Source: Paraglaciecola psychrophila 170
GTDB taxonomy: Bacteria > Pseudomonadota > Gammaproteobacteria > Enterobacterales > Alteromonadaceae
Length of the DNA: 64,000 nt
NCBI RefSeq assembly: GCF_000347635.1
Contig: NC_020514.1
Span: forward strand, 3,596,001 to 3,660,000
Direction: 5' to 3'
Part shown: positions 43,245 through 54,205 of the stretch, piece after piece
Position numbering within the stretch: the stretch's first letter is position 1
Layout: the number at the start of each line of letters is the position of its first letter
The notes under the pieces: model-generated
Seen by the model: only the letters and a program-made list of their open reading frames with translations
Told to the model about the DNA's origin: nothing
The model's database searches: none
Translations under genes and position numbers: made by a program

Positions 43245-44180
43245 ATGAACAAGGGCTACGATAACTCAATATCTGATAAACAAATGCAGCGTGCTATTGT
43301 TTTAGTCGTCGATGATGATCCAGTAACCACGGATTTTTTGGTCCAAGCTTTAACACCTTTCTATCGCACGTTTTCTGCACTATCAGGAGAAGATGCTATC
43401 GGATTTTGCGCCTCTCATGCTCCTGACCTAGTTATTCTCGACCTACATATGCCCGTTTTAGACGGATTACTAACCTGCAAAATGCTAAAAGCCATACCTA
43501 GTATGCTTAATTGTCCCATAGTATTTTCAACTGCAGATACTTCCACTGAGCAAGAAATTAAATGCTGGGATGCAGGTGCTACTGACTTTGTTAGCAAGCC
43601 CATCGTTGTCCAAACTCTTGTCAAACGGATTCGGGCGCATGTTCTAGCTAAAATACAAAATGATCTTATTGAAAACATGGTGTTCATTGATCCTCAAACT
43701 GGCTTGTACAACAGACTATTTTTTAATGACTATTACCAAAAACAAGTTGCCTTGGCAAAAAGAAATGACGCGCCATTATCGCTTGTCATGTTTGAGCTAA
43801 AAAATTGCACATTGTTTGACACACAACCAACATCACCAATAACAATAAGACATTTAGAAGTATTATCTCAGATAATATCGACAGTATTGAGTCGTCCAAC
43901 CGACACATTGACAACATATAGTGATAATGAATTTGCGATTCTGTTACCCGACACCTATATATTTGGTGCCAAATATATTATTCAAAAAGTACTGACTTTA
44001 GCTGCAGATTTTAAAAGTGTGGATGAAAATTTAACATTTGAAAAGATAGATATCACCGCTGGAATGGCTTCACTCGAAGCCTTACAGAAAAATACAAATT
44101 TAATCGAACTGATAGAAAAAAACCTAGCACAAAACAAAAAATCTAATAATGCCATGGTATCGCGCTACTATATTAACTGA
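43245..44180 (+). CDS. Response regulator with degenerate GGDEF output domain
   Basis: 311 residues. The receiver domain (about 18-135) has the acidic pocket DDD near 23-25, phosphoacceptor Asp66 in VILDLHMP, and the conserved Lys in VSKP. The second half has the GGDEF fold (DPQTGLYNRLFFNDYY near 147) but the signature is SDNEF in TYSDNEFAILLPD, lacking the two glycines. It is therefore unlikely to make cyclic di-GMP and may act as a binding or scaffold protein. No partner histidine kinase is adjacent. Confidence 0.88.
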   Translation: MNKGYDNSISDKQMQRAIVLVVDDDPVTTDFLVQALTPFYRTFSALSGEDAIGFCASHAPDLVILDLHMPVLDGLLTCKMLKAIPSMLNCPIVFSTADTSTEQEIKCWDAGATDFVSKPIVVQTLVKRIRAHVLAKIQNDLIENMVFIDPQTGLYNRLFFNDYYQKQVALAKRNDAPLSLVMFELKNCTLFDTQPTSPITIRHLEVLSQIISTVLSRPTDTLTTYSDNEFAILLPDTYIFGAKYIIQKVLTLAADFKSVDENLTFEKIDITAGMASLEALQKNTNLIELIEKNLAQNKKSNNAMVSRYYIN

Positions 44181-44263
44181 AGTAGCGCCCCACCAAAGAT
44201 TCGTTCTATCCTACTAAACAATTTAACCAATTATTTTCAATATACTCATTATAATTAATGTTG

Positions 44264-45715
44264 TTATTTAGCGTTTTTGTGCAAACGCATAAGTTGTCTA
44301 CGTTTACGACGTTGTGAATCGTTAAGGCTACTGTGGTCTGTTTGGAAAGGATTAGCACTCTCTCTGAATTCAATCTTAATGGGTGTACCCATAACTTTTA
44401 ATGATTTACGGAAATAATTCATTAAATAACGTTTATATGAGTCGGGTAAATCTTTCAGCTGATTACCGTGAATAACGATGAGTGGAGGATTATATCCACC
44501 AGCATGAGCATATTTCATTTTGACACGACGGCCCCGAACTACAGGAGGCTGATGGTCCTCTTGGGCCATATCCATGATACGCGTCAACATAGACGTATTT
44601 ACCCGTTTAGTTGCTGAAGCGTAGGCTTCTTGAACTGATTCAAATAAATGCCCAACTCCCGTGCCATGTAAAGCTGAAATAAAGTGTAAGCGAGCAAAAT
44701 CTATAAAACCTAAACGTCTGTCTAACTCACGTTTAATGTCTTCTTTAACGGTTTTATCTAGACCATCCCATTTATTTACTGCAACCACTAACGAACGACC
44801 AGCATTAAGAATAAAACCTAACAAACTCAAGTCTTGATCCGTAATACCTTCCTGAGCGTCAACCACAAATAACACCACATTGGATTCTTCAATCGCTTGT
44901 AACGTTTTTACAATGGAAAATTTTTCTACTGCTTCCGAGATGTTTCGGCGTCTTCTGACCCCAGCAGTATCAATCAGAATATATTCTCTGTCGTCACGTT
45001 CCATGGGAATAAAGATACTATCCCGAGTCGTACCAGGTTCGTCATAGACTACAACACGCTCTTCGCCTAAGATACGATTGGTTAGAGTAGACTTACCCAC
45101 ATTGGGCTTTCCCACTATCGCTAATTTTATCGGCAGGGCTTGCAATCTAGCTAGTTGTTCATCGGCGTCTATCTCTTCAAGCGCTTCATCACTCTCTTCG
45201 GGTATGTGCATATCAGGGAATTCTGAAGCAATAGGGGCTAAAGCATTTTGCAGCAATTGGGTTACACCTCTGCCGTGAGCAGCAGCTATCTGATTCACCC
45301 CCCCCAAACCTAATGCGAAGAAGTCAGCGCTTTCACTATCACCATCAATTCCATCAACTTTATTGGCAACCACATAAACAGGTTTTTCTTGTCTGCGAAG
45401 GTGTTCAGCAATCCCTTGGTCGGCTGCGGTCATACCAGTACGAGCATCAACTAAAAACAAAACTACGTCTGCTTCTATAATAGCCAACAGAGATTGTTCC
45501 GCCATGACCACATCAATGCCTTGTTCATCGCCACTGATACCACCAGTATCGACCACAATAAACTGTAGGCCTTCATATTTGGCTTGCCCGTATTTTCTAT
45601 CCCGAGTTAGGCCGGGAAAATCAGCCACCAACGCATCACGTGTGCGAGTAAGACGATTAAATAAGGTCGATTTTCCAACGTTTGGGCGCCCAACTAAGGC
45701 AACAACGGGTAACAT
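44264..45715 (-). CDS. der: GTPase Der (double-Era-like)
   Basis: From ATG 45715 the protein has 483 residues. Two tandem G domains carry GRPNVGKST near residue 9 and GKPNVGKST near 200, each with DTGG/DTAG and NKVD/NKWD motifs. A C-terminal KH-like domain ends in a basic tail ([12 protein letters not shown]). Der is an essential 50S ribosome assembly factor. It is last in the hisS-yfgM-bamB-der run. Confidence 0.97.
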   Translation of the reverse strand: MLPVVALVGRPNVGKSTLFNRLTRTRDALVADFPGLTRDRKYGQAKYEGLQFIVVDTGGISGDEQGIDVVMAEQSLLAIIEADVVLFLVDARTGMTAADQGIAEHLRRQEKPVYVVANKVDGIDGDSESADFFALGLGGVNQIAAAHGRGVTQLLQNALAPIASEFPDMHIPEESDEALEEIDADEQLARLQALPIKLAIVGKPNVGKSTLTNRILGEERVVVYDEPGTTRDSIFIPMERDDREYILIDTAGVRRRRNISEAVEKFSIVKTLQAIEESNVVLFVVDAQEGITDQDLSLLGFILNAGRSLVVAVNKWDGLDKTVKEDIKRELDRRLGFIDFARLHFISALHGTGVGHLFESVQEAYASATKRVNTSMLTRIMDMAQEDHQPPVVRGRRVKMKYAHAGGYNPPLIVIHGNQLKDLPDSYKRYLMNYFRKSLKVMGTPIKIEFRESANPFQTDHSSLNDSQRRKRRQLMRLHKNAK

Positions 45716-45773
45716 AAATACATATCCTGTAGACAAAAACGGCTCAGAAAATTCCAAGCCGCTAAAAATTATT

Positions 45774-45801
45774 AGTGTGATTCTTTATAAAGAATCACAC
45801 T
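45774..45801. repeat. Perfect 28-bp palindrome between bamB and der
   Basis: The 14-base half AGTGTGATTCTTTA is followed by its exact reverse complement with no loop bases. It lies between the bamB stop and the der start, 58 bp before der. RNA would form a long stem; the downstream sequence AATAATTTTT on the minus strand gives only a weak T-tract. Confidence 0.95.
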
Positions 45802-45809
45802 AAACCTGC

Positions 45810-47057
45810 TCATGGCGTTTTAATAGCCACTAATTTACCATCTCGAGTTTGAGTGTATAGAATATCTCCCTCCACCACAGGGGAGTGATAAATGCCTTCA
45901 TCTTCATCATCACCACCCACTTCTAAGCGTGCAACAATTTTACCATCAGCTTGATCAAACCAATGTAAAAAACCAAATTTATCGCCTGCCACTAAATAGT
46001 TTCCAACAGGTGTTACCCCGGTTAATAAACGTTCTTTAAGTGCACCTTGACTCCATAACTCAACACCGTTGCGACTATCTAATGCATATACATTGCTGTT
46101 GACATCAACTAAATATAGCGTGCTACCTGATAATGACAAACGACGGAACGACTTGTATTCCCGTTTCCAGATAACTCGACCTGTACGCAACTCAACTGCA
46201 GCTAGAGAACCATCGTAAGAAATAACGTAAACATTACCAGCCGCTACTAGAGGCTCGCTATCAATGTCTACAATTCTTTCTAACTCAGTAACACCGGTCG
46301 CAGCTGAAATCACCTGCTCCCAAGCAGTTTGACCCGTTTCAAGTATATTAACGATTAGTTTACCAGTAGCAGTGCCGATAATAGCACCACCGTTAACTGC
46401 CGTGGGGGAAGAGACTCCTCGCAATGATAAGGGTGGGACATCCGATTCAGAAGACCAAACTTCTTCGCCAGTATCTGCATTTAAAGCAAATATAAATCCA
46501 GACCCGGTGTTTATCAGTACAATACCCGCATCAATCGCAGGTGAAGCTAACACTTCCCCCTTAACTGTTGTACTCCACTTTTGTTTACCAGTATTGGCAT
46601 CCAACGCCACAACTTCACCATTTTCAGTGCCAAAAAAGACGGTTTCGTACGCAACACTAACACCGCCAGCAATTTTAGCTGACAAACCATTTGAAAAAAG
46701 ATTACTGACACTTGAAGTCAAACCTTCGTTGTCATAAATCGCAAAGTTTTTAGACCATATCTTTTTACCCGTTGCCTGTTCGTAGGCATTGACTTGACCT
46801 TGACGGTTAGCAGCAAATACTTTGTCATAAGCCACTGCCGGCATAAGCTTTGAATAGAATTTACCAATCCCAGCACCTAAATTTTCAGACCAAATTTCGG
46901 TGGGAGTAAATTGTGCTTCAATAGGCTTCAGCCTACGAATTTCTAATTCTTCTTCTTCGTAAAACAAATCGCTAATTGTTGTACAGCTTGATAAGAAAAC
47001 AGAACTGATTAATAGTATGAATAAAAAAGATTGTTTCACTATTTTCACCTTAGCCAT
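45810..47057 (-). CDS. bamB: Outer membrane protein assembly factor BamB
   Basis: About 415 residues. A lipoprotein signal ends in lipobox LSSC near residue 25, followed by an eight-bladed beta-propeller with repeated A-DA-TG--W strands (for example VALDANTGKQKWS, FALNADTGEEVWS). BamB is part of the BAM complex inserting outer-membrane beta-barrels. The ATG at 47057 overlaps the yfgM stop (ATGGCTAA); a TTG nine bases upstream and a GTG nine bases downstream are alternatives. Position after yfgM and before der is conserved. Confidence 0.95.
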   Translation of the reverse strand: MAKVKIVKQSFLFILLISSVFLSSCTTISDLFYEEEELEIRRLKPIEAQFTPTEIWSENLGAGIGKFYSKLMPAVAYDKVFAANRQGQVNAYEQATGKKIWSKNFAIYDNEGLTSSVSNLFSNGLSAKIAGGVSVAYETVFFGTENGEVVALDANTGKQKWSTTVKGEVLASPAIDAGIVLINTGSGFIFALNADTGEEVWSSESDVPPLSLRGVSSPTAVNGGAIIGTATGKLIVNILETGQTAWEQVISAATGVTELERIVDIDSEPLVAAGNVYVISYDGSLAAVELRTGRVIWKREYKSFRRLSLSGSTLYLVDVNSNVYALDSRNGVELWSQGALKERLLTGVTPVGNYLVAGDKFGFLHWFDQADGKIVARLEVGGDDEDEGIYHSPVVEGDILYTQTRDGKLVAIKTP

Positions 47058-47679
47058 TTGCCGCAACGGCTAAATTATCTAGCTTCATTTTCAAAACTTG
47101 GTCACGTTCATTGGTTTCCAATGCCGCACTGTATGCAGCTCTTGCTTTGTCAAATAGCTGTTGAGCTAAGTATACGTCACCCTTAATCTCTTGACTTTGA
47201 GCTATAAACGCTTTGTCTGATACCTTATTTGCACTTGCTAATGCGAGTTCGAACTCACCTTGTTCTATCTGAATACGCGCTAAACGAAGTTGAGCGATTG
47301 ACTGAACGGCTGATAACTTGGCATTACTGACCACAAATTCAAGCTGTTTAACTGCTTCATCTAAATCTTTACGTTCGATAGCTTGTTGGGTCATTTCAAA
47401 TGCCATTAATATGGCATAACCTGTGTCACTATGACTTTCGATAAATAGTTTTGGTCTTGACCGAAGCCCGCCTCACCTTTTATTAATTCTTCAGAAGCTT
47501 TTTCTAAAAGCAAAAGAGGCTTGCTCTTTTGCTTCAATTTGTGAGTCGTTATAATAGCGCCAACCTAAAAGTCCACCTAAACCTAATAACGCACCAATAA
47601 CTAATGATAGACCATTCTCTTTCCAGAACCGTTTAATAGCTTCAACTTGTTGTTCTTCTGTTTCGTACTGTTCCATCAT
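47050..47679 (-). pseudogene. yfgM: YfgM (UPF0070) periplasmic TPR protein, two compensating frameshifts
   Basis: The N-terminal frame has MEQYETEEQQVEAIKRFWKEN and a TM helix (LSLVIGALLGLGGLLGWRY). The C-terminal frame has TPR-like helices (RKDLDEAVKQLEFVV, AQLRLARIQIEQGEFELALA). Between them the reading frame leaves at about 47501-47509 (one extra base near TTTCTAAAAG) and returns at the T4 run 47449-47452 (one missing base); the intervening out-of-frame segment reads EKASEELIKGEAGFGQDQ and then KLFIESHSDTGYAIL, as expected for YfgM. Total length fits 209 residues. YfgM works with PpiD at the Sec translocon. The paired indels suggest base-calling errors. Confidence 0.85.
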
Positions 47680-47749
47680 CCATTCCTATTACTGCTTGGC
47701 CATCGAGAGTTTGATGACACATAATGTTAATTCTAAAAAATCACACGCA

Positions 47750-49030
47750 TTAGACGTTGAATAACTTTTGCGTAAAGTGAGTTAATTCGTTAAGTGAAAT
47801 TGTTTCTTGTGGTTGTTTTTCTCGCAAGTATTTAATAGCAACCTGCTGAGACGCCATCTCATCCTGACCGATAATAAAGGCAATACTGGCACCACTCTGA
47901 TCCGCTCTTTTCATTTGTTTCTTGAAATTTCCACCACCACAATGATTCATCAGTTTTATTTGTGGTACTGCATCTCTTAGTGTTTCACTAACCTGCCTAG
48001 CATAGAGTTCGACTGATTCATCCATAGCAGTGACATAAATGTCGACTACAGAAACTATATTTTTATCTAAGTCCAATGTTTGTAGCATCAACACTAAACG
48101 TTCTAGTCCCATAGCAAAACCTACGCCCTGAGTTGCTTTACCACCAAGTTGTTCAACTAAACCATCATACCTGCCACCGGCACATACTGTTCCTTGGGAA
48201 CCTAAACTTTCGGTGACCCATTCAAAAACGGTACGATTATAATAATCAAGGCCACGCACCAATGCAGGGTTAACTCGATATTGGATGCCGAGGTTGTCTA
48301 AACGTTCACATAATCCTTGAAAATGTTTGGCAGACTCTTCATCAAGGCAATCAATCAGTTTTGGCGCATCTTTAACTGCGTTTTGTACTTGTGGGTTTTT
48401 ACTATCAAGTACCCTCAGTGGATTGGTCTTCAAACGTCTTAAACTATCTTCATCTAGCTCAGACTCACGAGTCTTCAAAAATGCCACTAGTTGTTTTTTA
48501 TAAGATACTCTGGCGTCAGCAGAACCAAGAGAATTAATTTCTAAGGTGACGTTTTGGCTAATCCCAAACTTTTTCCATAACCTGGCACTAAGTAATATCA
48601 CCTCAGCATCGATATCGGGTCCAGCTAAGCCAAATACTTCTACACCGAATTGATGGAACTGCCTGTAACGTCCTTTTTGTGGGCGTTCATGGCGGAACAT
48701 TTGGCCCATATACCAGAGGCGCTGCTGTTGATTATACAATAAACCATGTTCATTTCCTGCACGCACAACACAGGCAGTACCTTCTGGTCGTAACGAAAGA
48801 CTGTCTGAATTACGATCCTCGAAAGTGTACATTTCTTTTTCAACTATATCGGTCACTTCACCAATAGAGCGCTTGAATAAATCTGTGCTTTCAACGATAG
48901 GAGTACGAATTTCTTGATAACCATAACTGGCCACTACTTGGCGAATGGTTGATTCAACGTACTGCCAAAGCCCTGACTCAGTGGGCAAACAATCGTTCAT
49001 TCCTCGAATAGCCTGAATTTGTTTCGACAC
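47750..49030 (-). CDS. hisS: Histidyl-tRNA synthetase
   Basis: 426 residues, class II synthetase: motif 1 in the [10 protein letters not shown] region, motif 2 as [21 protein letters not shown], histidine-binding [15 protein letters not shown], motif 3 in [15 protein letters not shown], and a C-terminal anticodon-binding domain. It charges tRNA-His and is essential. A terminator separates it from ispG, so it may have its own promoter. Confidence 0.98.
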   Translation of the reverse strand: MSKQIQAIRGMNDCLPTESGLWQYVESTIRQVVASYGYQEIRTPIVESTDLFKRSIGEVTDIVEKEMYTFEDRNSDSLSLRPEGTACVVRAGNEHGLLYNQQQRLWYMGQMFRHERPQKGRYRQFHQFGVEVFGLAGPDIDAEVILLSARLWKKFGISQNVTLEINSLGSADARVSYKKQLVAFLKTRESELDEDSLRRLKTNPLRVLDSKNPQVQNAVKDAPKLIDCLDEESAKHFQGLCERLDNLGIQYRVNPALVRGLDYYNRTVFEWVTESLGSQGTVCAGGRYDGLVEQLGGKATQGVGFAMGLERLVLMLQTLDLDKNIVSVVDIYVTAMDESVELYARQVSETLRDAVPQIKLMNHCGGGNFKKQMKRADQSGASIAFIIGQDEMASQQVAIKYLREKQPQETISLNELTHFTQKLFNV

Positions 49031-49056
49031 TAAAAATAATCTCTGATTTAATAATT

Positions 49057-49083
49057 AAAAAAGCCCCGCATTATAGGGGCTTT
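49057..49083 (-). terminator. Terminator between ispG and hisS
   Basis: On the minus strand AAAGCCCC-TATAATGC-GGGGCTTTTTT: an 8-bp stem with T-tract, positioned after ispG and directly before hisS. Confidence 0.88.
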
Positions 49084-49161
49084 ATAGATAAACGTAAAAT
49101 AATGAAGCTAAAAAAACACATAAAGCTTATGAAAAGTTAGCTGTGACTATGAGATAATTAA

Positions 49162-50280
49162 CTAAGTTAATGTTTTTATCGCTATCTTTCGGCTTTCATC
49201 CAACTGGCTGGCTTTTGCACGGATGCGCTTTTCTAGTTGGTCGATTAAATTATCATTAGATAAACGTTCTTTTTGACGTATGCCATCTAAGTAAAAACCA
49301 CTCATGTTACGTGCGCCTGTTAAACCTAAATCGGATATTTCTGCTTCTCCTGGGCCATTAACTACGCATCCAATGATAGATACATCCATTGGAGTAAGTA
49401 TGTCCTCCAATCGCTGTTCTAAGGCATTTACTGTACTAATTACATCGAATTCTTGGCGAGAACAACTTGGGCAAGCAATGAGATTTATACCTCTAGACCG
49501 AATTCGTAATGACTTTAAAATGTCAAATCCAACCTTTATCTCTTCAACTGGATCAGCTGCCAGCGAAATTCGAATGGTATCGCCAATGCCTTCTGCCAGT
49601 AACATGCCTAAGCCAACGGCGCTTTTAACAGCACCCGCACGTATGCCACCCGCTTCCGTAATGCCTAAATGTAAGGGTTGGTCAATCAGCTTAGCCAGAA
49701 GTCGATATGAGCCTACAGCCAAAAACACATCTGAAGCTTTAACACTCACTTTAAACTGATCAAAGTTAAGTTTATCAAGGATGTCTACATGACGCATGGC
49801 AGATTCAACTAACGCTTCTGCAGTAGGCTCACCGTATTTTTCTTGTATGTCTTTTTCTAAAGAACCACCGTTAACACCAATACGAATCGGAATACCTTTG
49901 TCCTTGGCACAATCTACTACAGAACGAACTCGGTCCATACTGCCAATGTTACCAGGGTTAATCCGTAAGCAATCCACACCGTATTCTGCCACTTTCAAGG
50001 CAATCCGGTAATCAAAATGAATATCCGCAATCAATGGCACTGTAACTTGCTGTTTGATTAACTTAAACGCTTCTGCCGCGTCCATAGTGGGTACAGACAC
50101 TCTAACTAGATCACCACCGACCGCTTGAATTCGCTTAATCTGAGCAACTGTTGCTGCCACATCAGTAGTAGGAGTATTCGTCATAGACTGCACTGCAATA
50201 GGCGCACCATCACCTATAGGCACGTTACCTACATATATACGTTTGGAAGGTCGGCGATTAATGGGTGATTCAGAAAACAT
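49162..50280 (-). CDS. ispG: 4-hydroxy-3-methylbut-2-en-1-yl diphosphate synthase (flavodoxin)
   Basis: 372 residues. N-terminal TIM barrel ([38 protein letters not shown]) and a C-terminal [4Fe-4S] domain with cysteines in [13 protein letters not shown] and [14 protein letters not shown]. It carries out the penultimate step of the MEP isoprenoid pathway. It follows rodZ by 31 bp. Confidence 0.98.
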   Translation of the reverse strand: MFSESPINRRPSKRIYVGNVPIGDGAPIAVQSMTNTPTTDVAATVAQIKRIQAVGGDLVRVSVPTMDAAEAFKLIKQQVTVPLIADIHFDYRIALKVAEYGVDCLRINPGNIGSMDRVRSVVDCAKDKGIPIRIGVNGGSLEKDIQEKYGEPTAEALVESAMRHVDILDKLNFDQFKVSVKASDVFLAVGSYRLLAKLIDQPLHLGITEAGGIRAGAVKSAVGLGMLLAEGIGDTIRISLAADPVEEIKVGFDILKSLRIRSRGINLIACPSCSRQEFDVISTVNALEQRLEDILTPMDVSIIGCVVNGPGEAEISDLGLTGARNMSGFYLDGIRQKERLSNDNLIDQLEKRIRAKASQLDESRKIAIKTLT

Positions 50281-50311
50281 AGTAATAATTTTCCTATAGT
50301 TATACGGTCAT

Positions 50312-51250
50312 TTATTCAGATAAGGGTAAATCAAATTTAGCAATACGCCCAGAAGGTAAGAAAGTCATGTCTATACGTTCACCTGCATAGCGTATTTTCA
50401 CTACTTCTGGTGCACCTAAAGTAACCACAAAAGGTGGGATACCGGTGACTGGCATGACTCTTCCTTTAACTTTAACCCCGTAAGCTATATTTTCACCTGT
50501 AGCATCAGCCAGATTCATCCAACAATCACCAGAAAATTTAAATATCAACTCAACTGGTGCAGCTGTTTCGGTCTCTACTTTTGCAATAGCAGCACTAGAC
50601 AATATTTCCAAATCAGCGGTATCACTAACGCTTTCTGCGCTAACAAGTTGGTTATCGATGGTTAACTCTTCGATGACGACAGGCTCATCCAAAAAATCAC
50701 TTTCATTCGTCTGTGAAGATAATAAAAATTCTGAGTCTGAGGTTAACGTTTCTTCGAGTGGCGATGCTTCTTGAGTAATCACGTCATCAATAACCGTTTT
50801 AGGGTAATTACTCTTAATTGATGCTGAAGTCTCAGTAGAACTTTGTTGAAACCACCAAATTACCACTAGGGCAATGATTGCGGACAAAATCAAATAAGTC
50901 ACTAACATTAATTTGTCATCATTGGCCTGATTGGCCACTCGACGGGAAAAACTTTGCAGCTTAATAGGTTCTTTTATCTGAGTACTCAGTTTTTCAAAAG
51001 CGTTAAGGATCACTGCTTCTTCAATATGAACATGTTTTGCGTAAAGCTTTAGATAGCCTCTGACAAACGTTAACGAAATATTTATATCGAAGTTATCCTG
51101 CTCGATGTCTTCAATGAGGGCCTTTTTTAATTTCATTTTGTCGGCAATGTCTTGGGTGGATAAATTGGCACGCTCACGTGCCTGTCTTAATATCTGACCA
51201 GGCCCTTGTATATCCGACTCTGGTTGCTTTACTTCTTCTTTTTCAATCAT
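50312..51250 (-). CDS. rodZ: Cytoskeleton protein RodZ
   Basis: 312 residues. An N-terminal Xre-type HTH (GQILRQARERANLSTQDIADKMKLKKALIEDIE, about 17-50) that binds MreB, a basic juxtamembrane stretch, one TM helix (LMLVTYLILSAIIALVVIWWF near 114-134), a variable Ser/Thr/Glu-rich linker, and a periplasmic DUF4115 domain (CWMNLADATGENIAYGVKVKG...). It sets rod shape together with MreB. Located between pilW and ispG, as in other gammaproteobacteria. Confidence 0.95.
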   Translation of the reverse strand: MIEKEEVKQPESDIQGPGQILRQARERANLSTQDIADKMKLKKALIEDIEQDNFDINISLTFVRGYLKLYAKHVHIEEAVILNAFEKLSTQIKEPIKLQSFSRRVANQANDDKLMLVTYLILSAIIALVVIWWFQQSSTETSASIKSNYPKTVIDDVITQEASPLEETLTSDSEFLLSSQTNESDFLDEPVVIEELTIDNQLVSAESVSDTADLEILSSAAIAKVETETAAPVELIFKFSGDCWMNLADATGENIAYGVKVKGRVMPVTGIPPFVVTLGAPEVVKIRYAGERIDMTFLPSGRIAKFDLPLSE

Positions 51251-51259
51251 AGTTTAGCT

Positions 51260-52444
51260 TTACTCTACAACGCTTGGGGCAACTAAAAATAACTCCTTAC
51301 CATCAAAAATAGCCGACGCATCAGCTAAACCATTCCAGTCTATCAGACGTTGCATTTTGATGTTGTAAAGAAGCGAAATCCTGTATAAATTCTCACCACT
51401 GGATACGATATGGAACTCTGGCGTATCCATAATTTCTGACTCGACTTGAGCCGCTTGCATAGATGATTGTTCTGCAACCGCTTCACGAGCTTGGGAAATA
51501 TCTTGCACTGCTATTTTGACGACTTTTTCGATTGATAACAATTCATTCTTTTTAGGCAGAACCCCTGAACTATTAGAAATATTTTCAGATGCTTTAGATG
51601 CAACTAATCCTGAGACCTTTTCAGCTTCTTGGTTCAAGAATGGAACTTTGGCTGCTTTATCTGGAACTTCAGGTTCTGGCTGCTGATCAGATAACATTTT
51701 TATGGTCACAGCATCATCTGGATACAATTTTAATAACATATTCGAATAACTTGCTGCGGCAGTGTCGTTGCCAGTGCCACGCTCTATCTTCATTGCCATC
51801 AACAGACTTTGTGGACTAATCTGGGCAATTTTTTCATAGCGTCTGAGTATAGCTCTAGCTTCTTGCCAATCTTCTACCTCAACTAACGAGCGAGCAAATA
51901 AAAACAAACTGTTAGCTCTACCAGGTTGATGATTAACCGCGTTACGTAAGTATTGAATTGCGTCTTCAGGTTGACCTTGACTTCTACTGCACAACGCTAA
52001 GTTTTCGTAAGTCTCAGCGCTGGAAATATAACTGCTGGTGTTCACTGCTTTAAGGAAATACTTTTTGGCTTTTTCATAAACACCATTTTGACATAAAAAC
52101 GCACCATAACTATTCGCAATGTTAGCATTTTGGGGATCAAGATCCATAGCATATTGATATGCGTTTTCAGCTTGCTCTAACTCATTCACACTTTGATAAT
52201 AATAAGCCATAGCAAAATTGGCGTCTGCTGATCTTGGTGCAAATTCTAATGCTTTATCTAAATTAAATTTTGCTTGTCTAAAGTTTCCGTTACTAAGGTA
52301 CGTTAAACCCAGAGAAACGCGGGTTTTAGATGCTTTAATTTGATCAAAATTTTGGCCGTAATTTTGGTTACTTTGACTGGTGCAGGCGCTGAGCAGCATC
52401 AGCCCAATAAATACAATACTGAACATTTTTAGCATAGAGTTCAT
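51260..52444 (-). CDS. pilW: Type IV pilus biogenesis lipoprotein PilW/PilF with C-terminal LysM domain
   Basis: 394 residues. Lipoprotein signal with lipobox LLSAC near residue 21, then several TPR units (SADANFAMAYYYQSVNELEQA; NIANSYGAFLCQNGVYEKA; SAETYENLALCSRSQGQPEDA) over about 45-250. This part is the usual PilW, which pilots PilQ secretin assembly. The extra C-terminal 140 residues consist of a variable linker and a LysM domain (FHIVSSGENLYRISLLYNIKMQRLIDWNGL). The peptidoglycan-binding extension is absent from the short PilW/PilF proteins of Pseudomonas and Neisseria. Confidence 0.92.
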   Translation of the reverse strand: MNSMLKMFSIVFIGLMLLSACTSQSNQNYGQNFDQIKASKTRVSLGLTYLSNGNFRQAKFNLDKALEFAPRSADANFAMAYYYQSVNELEQAENAYQYAMDLDPQNANIANSYGAFLCQNGVYEKAKKYFLKAVNTSSYISSAETYENLALCSRSQGQPEDAIQYLRNAVNHQPGRANSLFLFARSLVEVEDWQEARAILRRYEKIAQISPQSLLMAMKIERGTGNDTAAASYSNMLLKLYPDDAVTIKMLSDQQPEPEVPDKAAKVPFLNQEAEKVSGLVASKASENISNSSGVLPKKNELLSIEKVVKIAVQDISQAREAVAEQSSMQAAQVESEIMDTPEFHIVSSGENLYRISLLYNIKMQRLIDWNGLADASAIFDGKELFLVAPSVVE

Positions 52445-52479
52445 TAGGACCTGTTTGACATATTGTCGATAAAAATTTA

Positions 52480-53634
52480 TTAAGTCATTTTGACTGAAAT
52501 ACTCTCGCCTTTCAGCTGTTTTTTCAACACTCTTTTGGTGCGATCCACCACTTCACCCACCAACTGCCCACAAGCAGCATCGATATCGTCTCCTCTAGTA
52601 CGACGAACTACAACTATGAGCCCATATTCCATTAGGACTTTAGCAAAACGATCGATCCTCGAATTACTAGAACAGGTGTATGGCGAGCCTGGATAAGGAT
52701 TAAACGGAATAAGGTTTATTTTACACGGGGTATCGGCCAATACCTTTGCAAGTGCATGAGCTTGGTCAGTGCTATCGTTAATCCCATTTAGCATCACGTA
52801 CTCTACCGTTACCTTACCTTGGTTGGCGTTCGACTTAGCTAAGTATCTTCTGACACTGGCCAAAAACACCTCAATTGGATATTTTTTATTAACGGGTACT
52901 AGCACGTCACGTAATGCATTATCAGGTGCATGTAATGAAATAGCCAACGCTACGTCTATCTGGTCGCCCAACATATCAAGAGCTGGGACTACACCTGAAG
53001 TACTTAAAGTTACTCTGCGTTTGGATAAACCAAAAGCAAGATCATCCAACATCAACTCCATGGCAGGCACCACATTCTTAACATTCAGCAACGGCTCACC
53101 CATACCCATCATCACTACATTTGTGATCGGACGTTTGGCAGTATCATTATTCAGACCTATTGTGGTTGCGACTCGCCAAACTTGGCCAATAATCTCAGAG
53201 ACTTTTAAATTACGATTAAATCCCTGTTGCCCCGTAGAACAAAAAGTACATTCAAGTGCACAACCTACCTGTGAAGACACACATAAAGTCGCTCGGTCGC
53301 CATCAGGGATCCAAACCGTTTCTACTTCTTGGCCACCTTCTAGCTTCAATGCAAATTTAATGGTGCCGTCGGCAGCAGTCTTTTGATATGCGATTTCTGG
53401 TGCTTTGACTTCACATTTGGCTTGAAGTTTTGCTCGCAAGGCTTTATTAAGATTACTCATCTGTTCAAAATCTGCCACGCCTTGCTGATAGATCCATTTC
53501 ATGACTTGCTCTGCTCTGAAAGGTTTTTCTCCCATTTCATTAAAAAAGGTACGCAAACCTTCTCGAGTTAAATCAAGTAAGTTAATTTTTTTAGGTTGGG
53601 CAGATACCACTTCAGTTGACACAATAAACCTCAA
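52480..53634 (-). CDS. rlmN: Dual-specificity 23S rRNA m2A2503 / tRNA m2A37 methyltransferase
   Basis: 384 residues, radical SAM methyltransferase. The cluster motif is CALECTFC near residues 125-132, with the conserved methyl-accepting Cys in DIDAACGQL near the C-terminus and a second Cys in the [15 protein letters not shown] barrel region. Gly-rich [10 protein letters not shown] binds SAM. First gene of the rlmN-pilW-rodZ-ispG run. Confidence 0.97.
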   Translation of the reverse strand: MRFIVSTEVVSAQPKKINLLDLTREGLRTFFNEMGEKPFRAEQVMKWIYQQGVADFEQMSNLNKALRAKLQAKCEVKAPEIAYQKTAADGTIKFALKLEGGQEVETVWIPDGDRATLCVSSQVGCALECTFCSTGQQGFNRNLKVSEIIGQVWRVATTIGLNNDTAKRPITNVVMMGMGEPLLNVKNVVPAMELMLDDLAFGLSKRRVTLSTSGVVPALDMLGDQIDVALAISLHAPDNALRDVLVPVNKKYPIEVFLASVRRYLAKSNANQGKVTVEYVMLNGINDSTDQAHALAKVLADTPCKINLIPFNPYPGSPYTCSSNSRIDRFAKVLMEYGLIVVVRRTRGDDIDAACGQLVGEVVDRTKRVLKKQLKGESISVKMT

Positions 53635-53703
53635 TACTTAAACGAAACTACTGCTATTTTAACCGATTACTCAGTTTTTGCAGCACATATAATAAATAAC
53701 ACA

Positions 53704-53725
53704 AAAGGGAGCCTAAGCTCCCTTT
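53704..53725 (-). terminator. Terminator after ndk
   Basis: AAAGGGAGC-CTAA-GCTCCCTTT hairpin between the ndk stop and rlmN start on the minus strand. Confidence 0.88.
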
Positions 53726-53743
53726 ATCAAAACTGATTTAAGC

Positions 53744-54175
53744 TTAACGAGTGCGTGGGCAGATTTCTTCATCACTAAAGAAATAAGCAATCTCACGGGC
53801 CGCTGATTCAGGAGCATCTGAACCATGGCAAGCATTTTCATCAATTGAAGCTGCATAATCAGCACGTAACGTACCAGCTAGAGCATCAGCAGGGTTAGTT
53901 GCCCCCATTATTTCACGATTTTTCAAAACAGCATTTTCACCTTCTAACACTTGAACCATAACAGGACCAGATGTCATGAAAGAAACTAAAGCAGCAAAAA
54001 ATGGACGTTCGCTATGCTCAGCATAAAACCCCTCTGCTTGCTCTTTACTCAAATGTAGCATTTTAGACGCCACTAATCTAAGGCCAGCAGACTCAAAACG
54101 GTTGTAAATACCACCGATAACATTCTTTGCAACTGCATCGGGCTTAATAATAGAAAAAGTTCGTTCTAAGGCCAT
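53744..54175 (-). CDS. ndk: Nucleoside diphosphate kinase
   Basis: 143 residues, the standard size. [11 protein letters not shown] at the start, [18 protein letters not shown] and the phosphohistidine His117 in [12 protein letters not shown]. It balances NTP and dNTP pools. The 5' region carries two sets of short tandem repeats. Confidence 0.98.
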   Translation of the reverse strand: MALERTFSIIKPDAVAKNVIGGIYNRFESAGLRLVASKMLHLSKEQAEGFYAEHSERPFFAALVSFMTSGPVMVQVLEGENAVLKNREIMGATNPADALAGTLRADYAASIDENACHGSDAPESAAREIAYFFSDEEICPRTR

Positions 54176-54205
54176 TTTCTTTACTCCAGTATTAGTAATA
54201 TTTCG

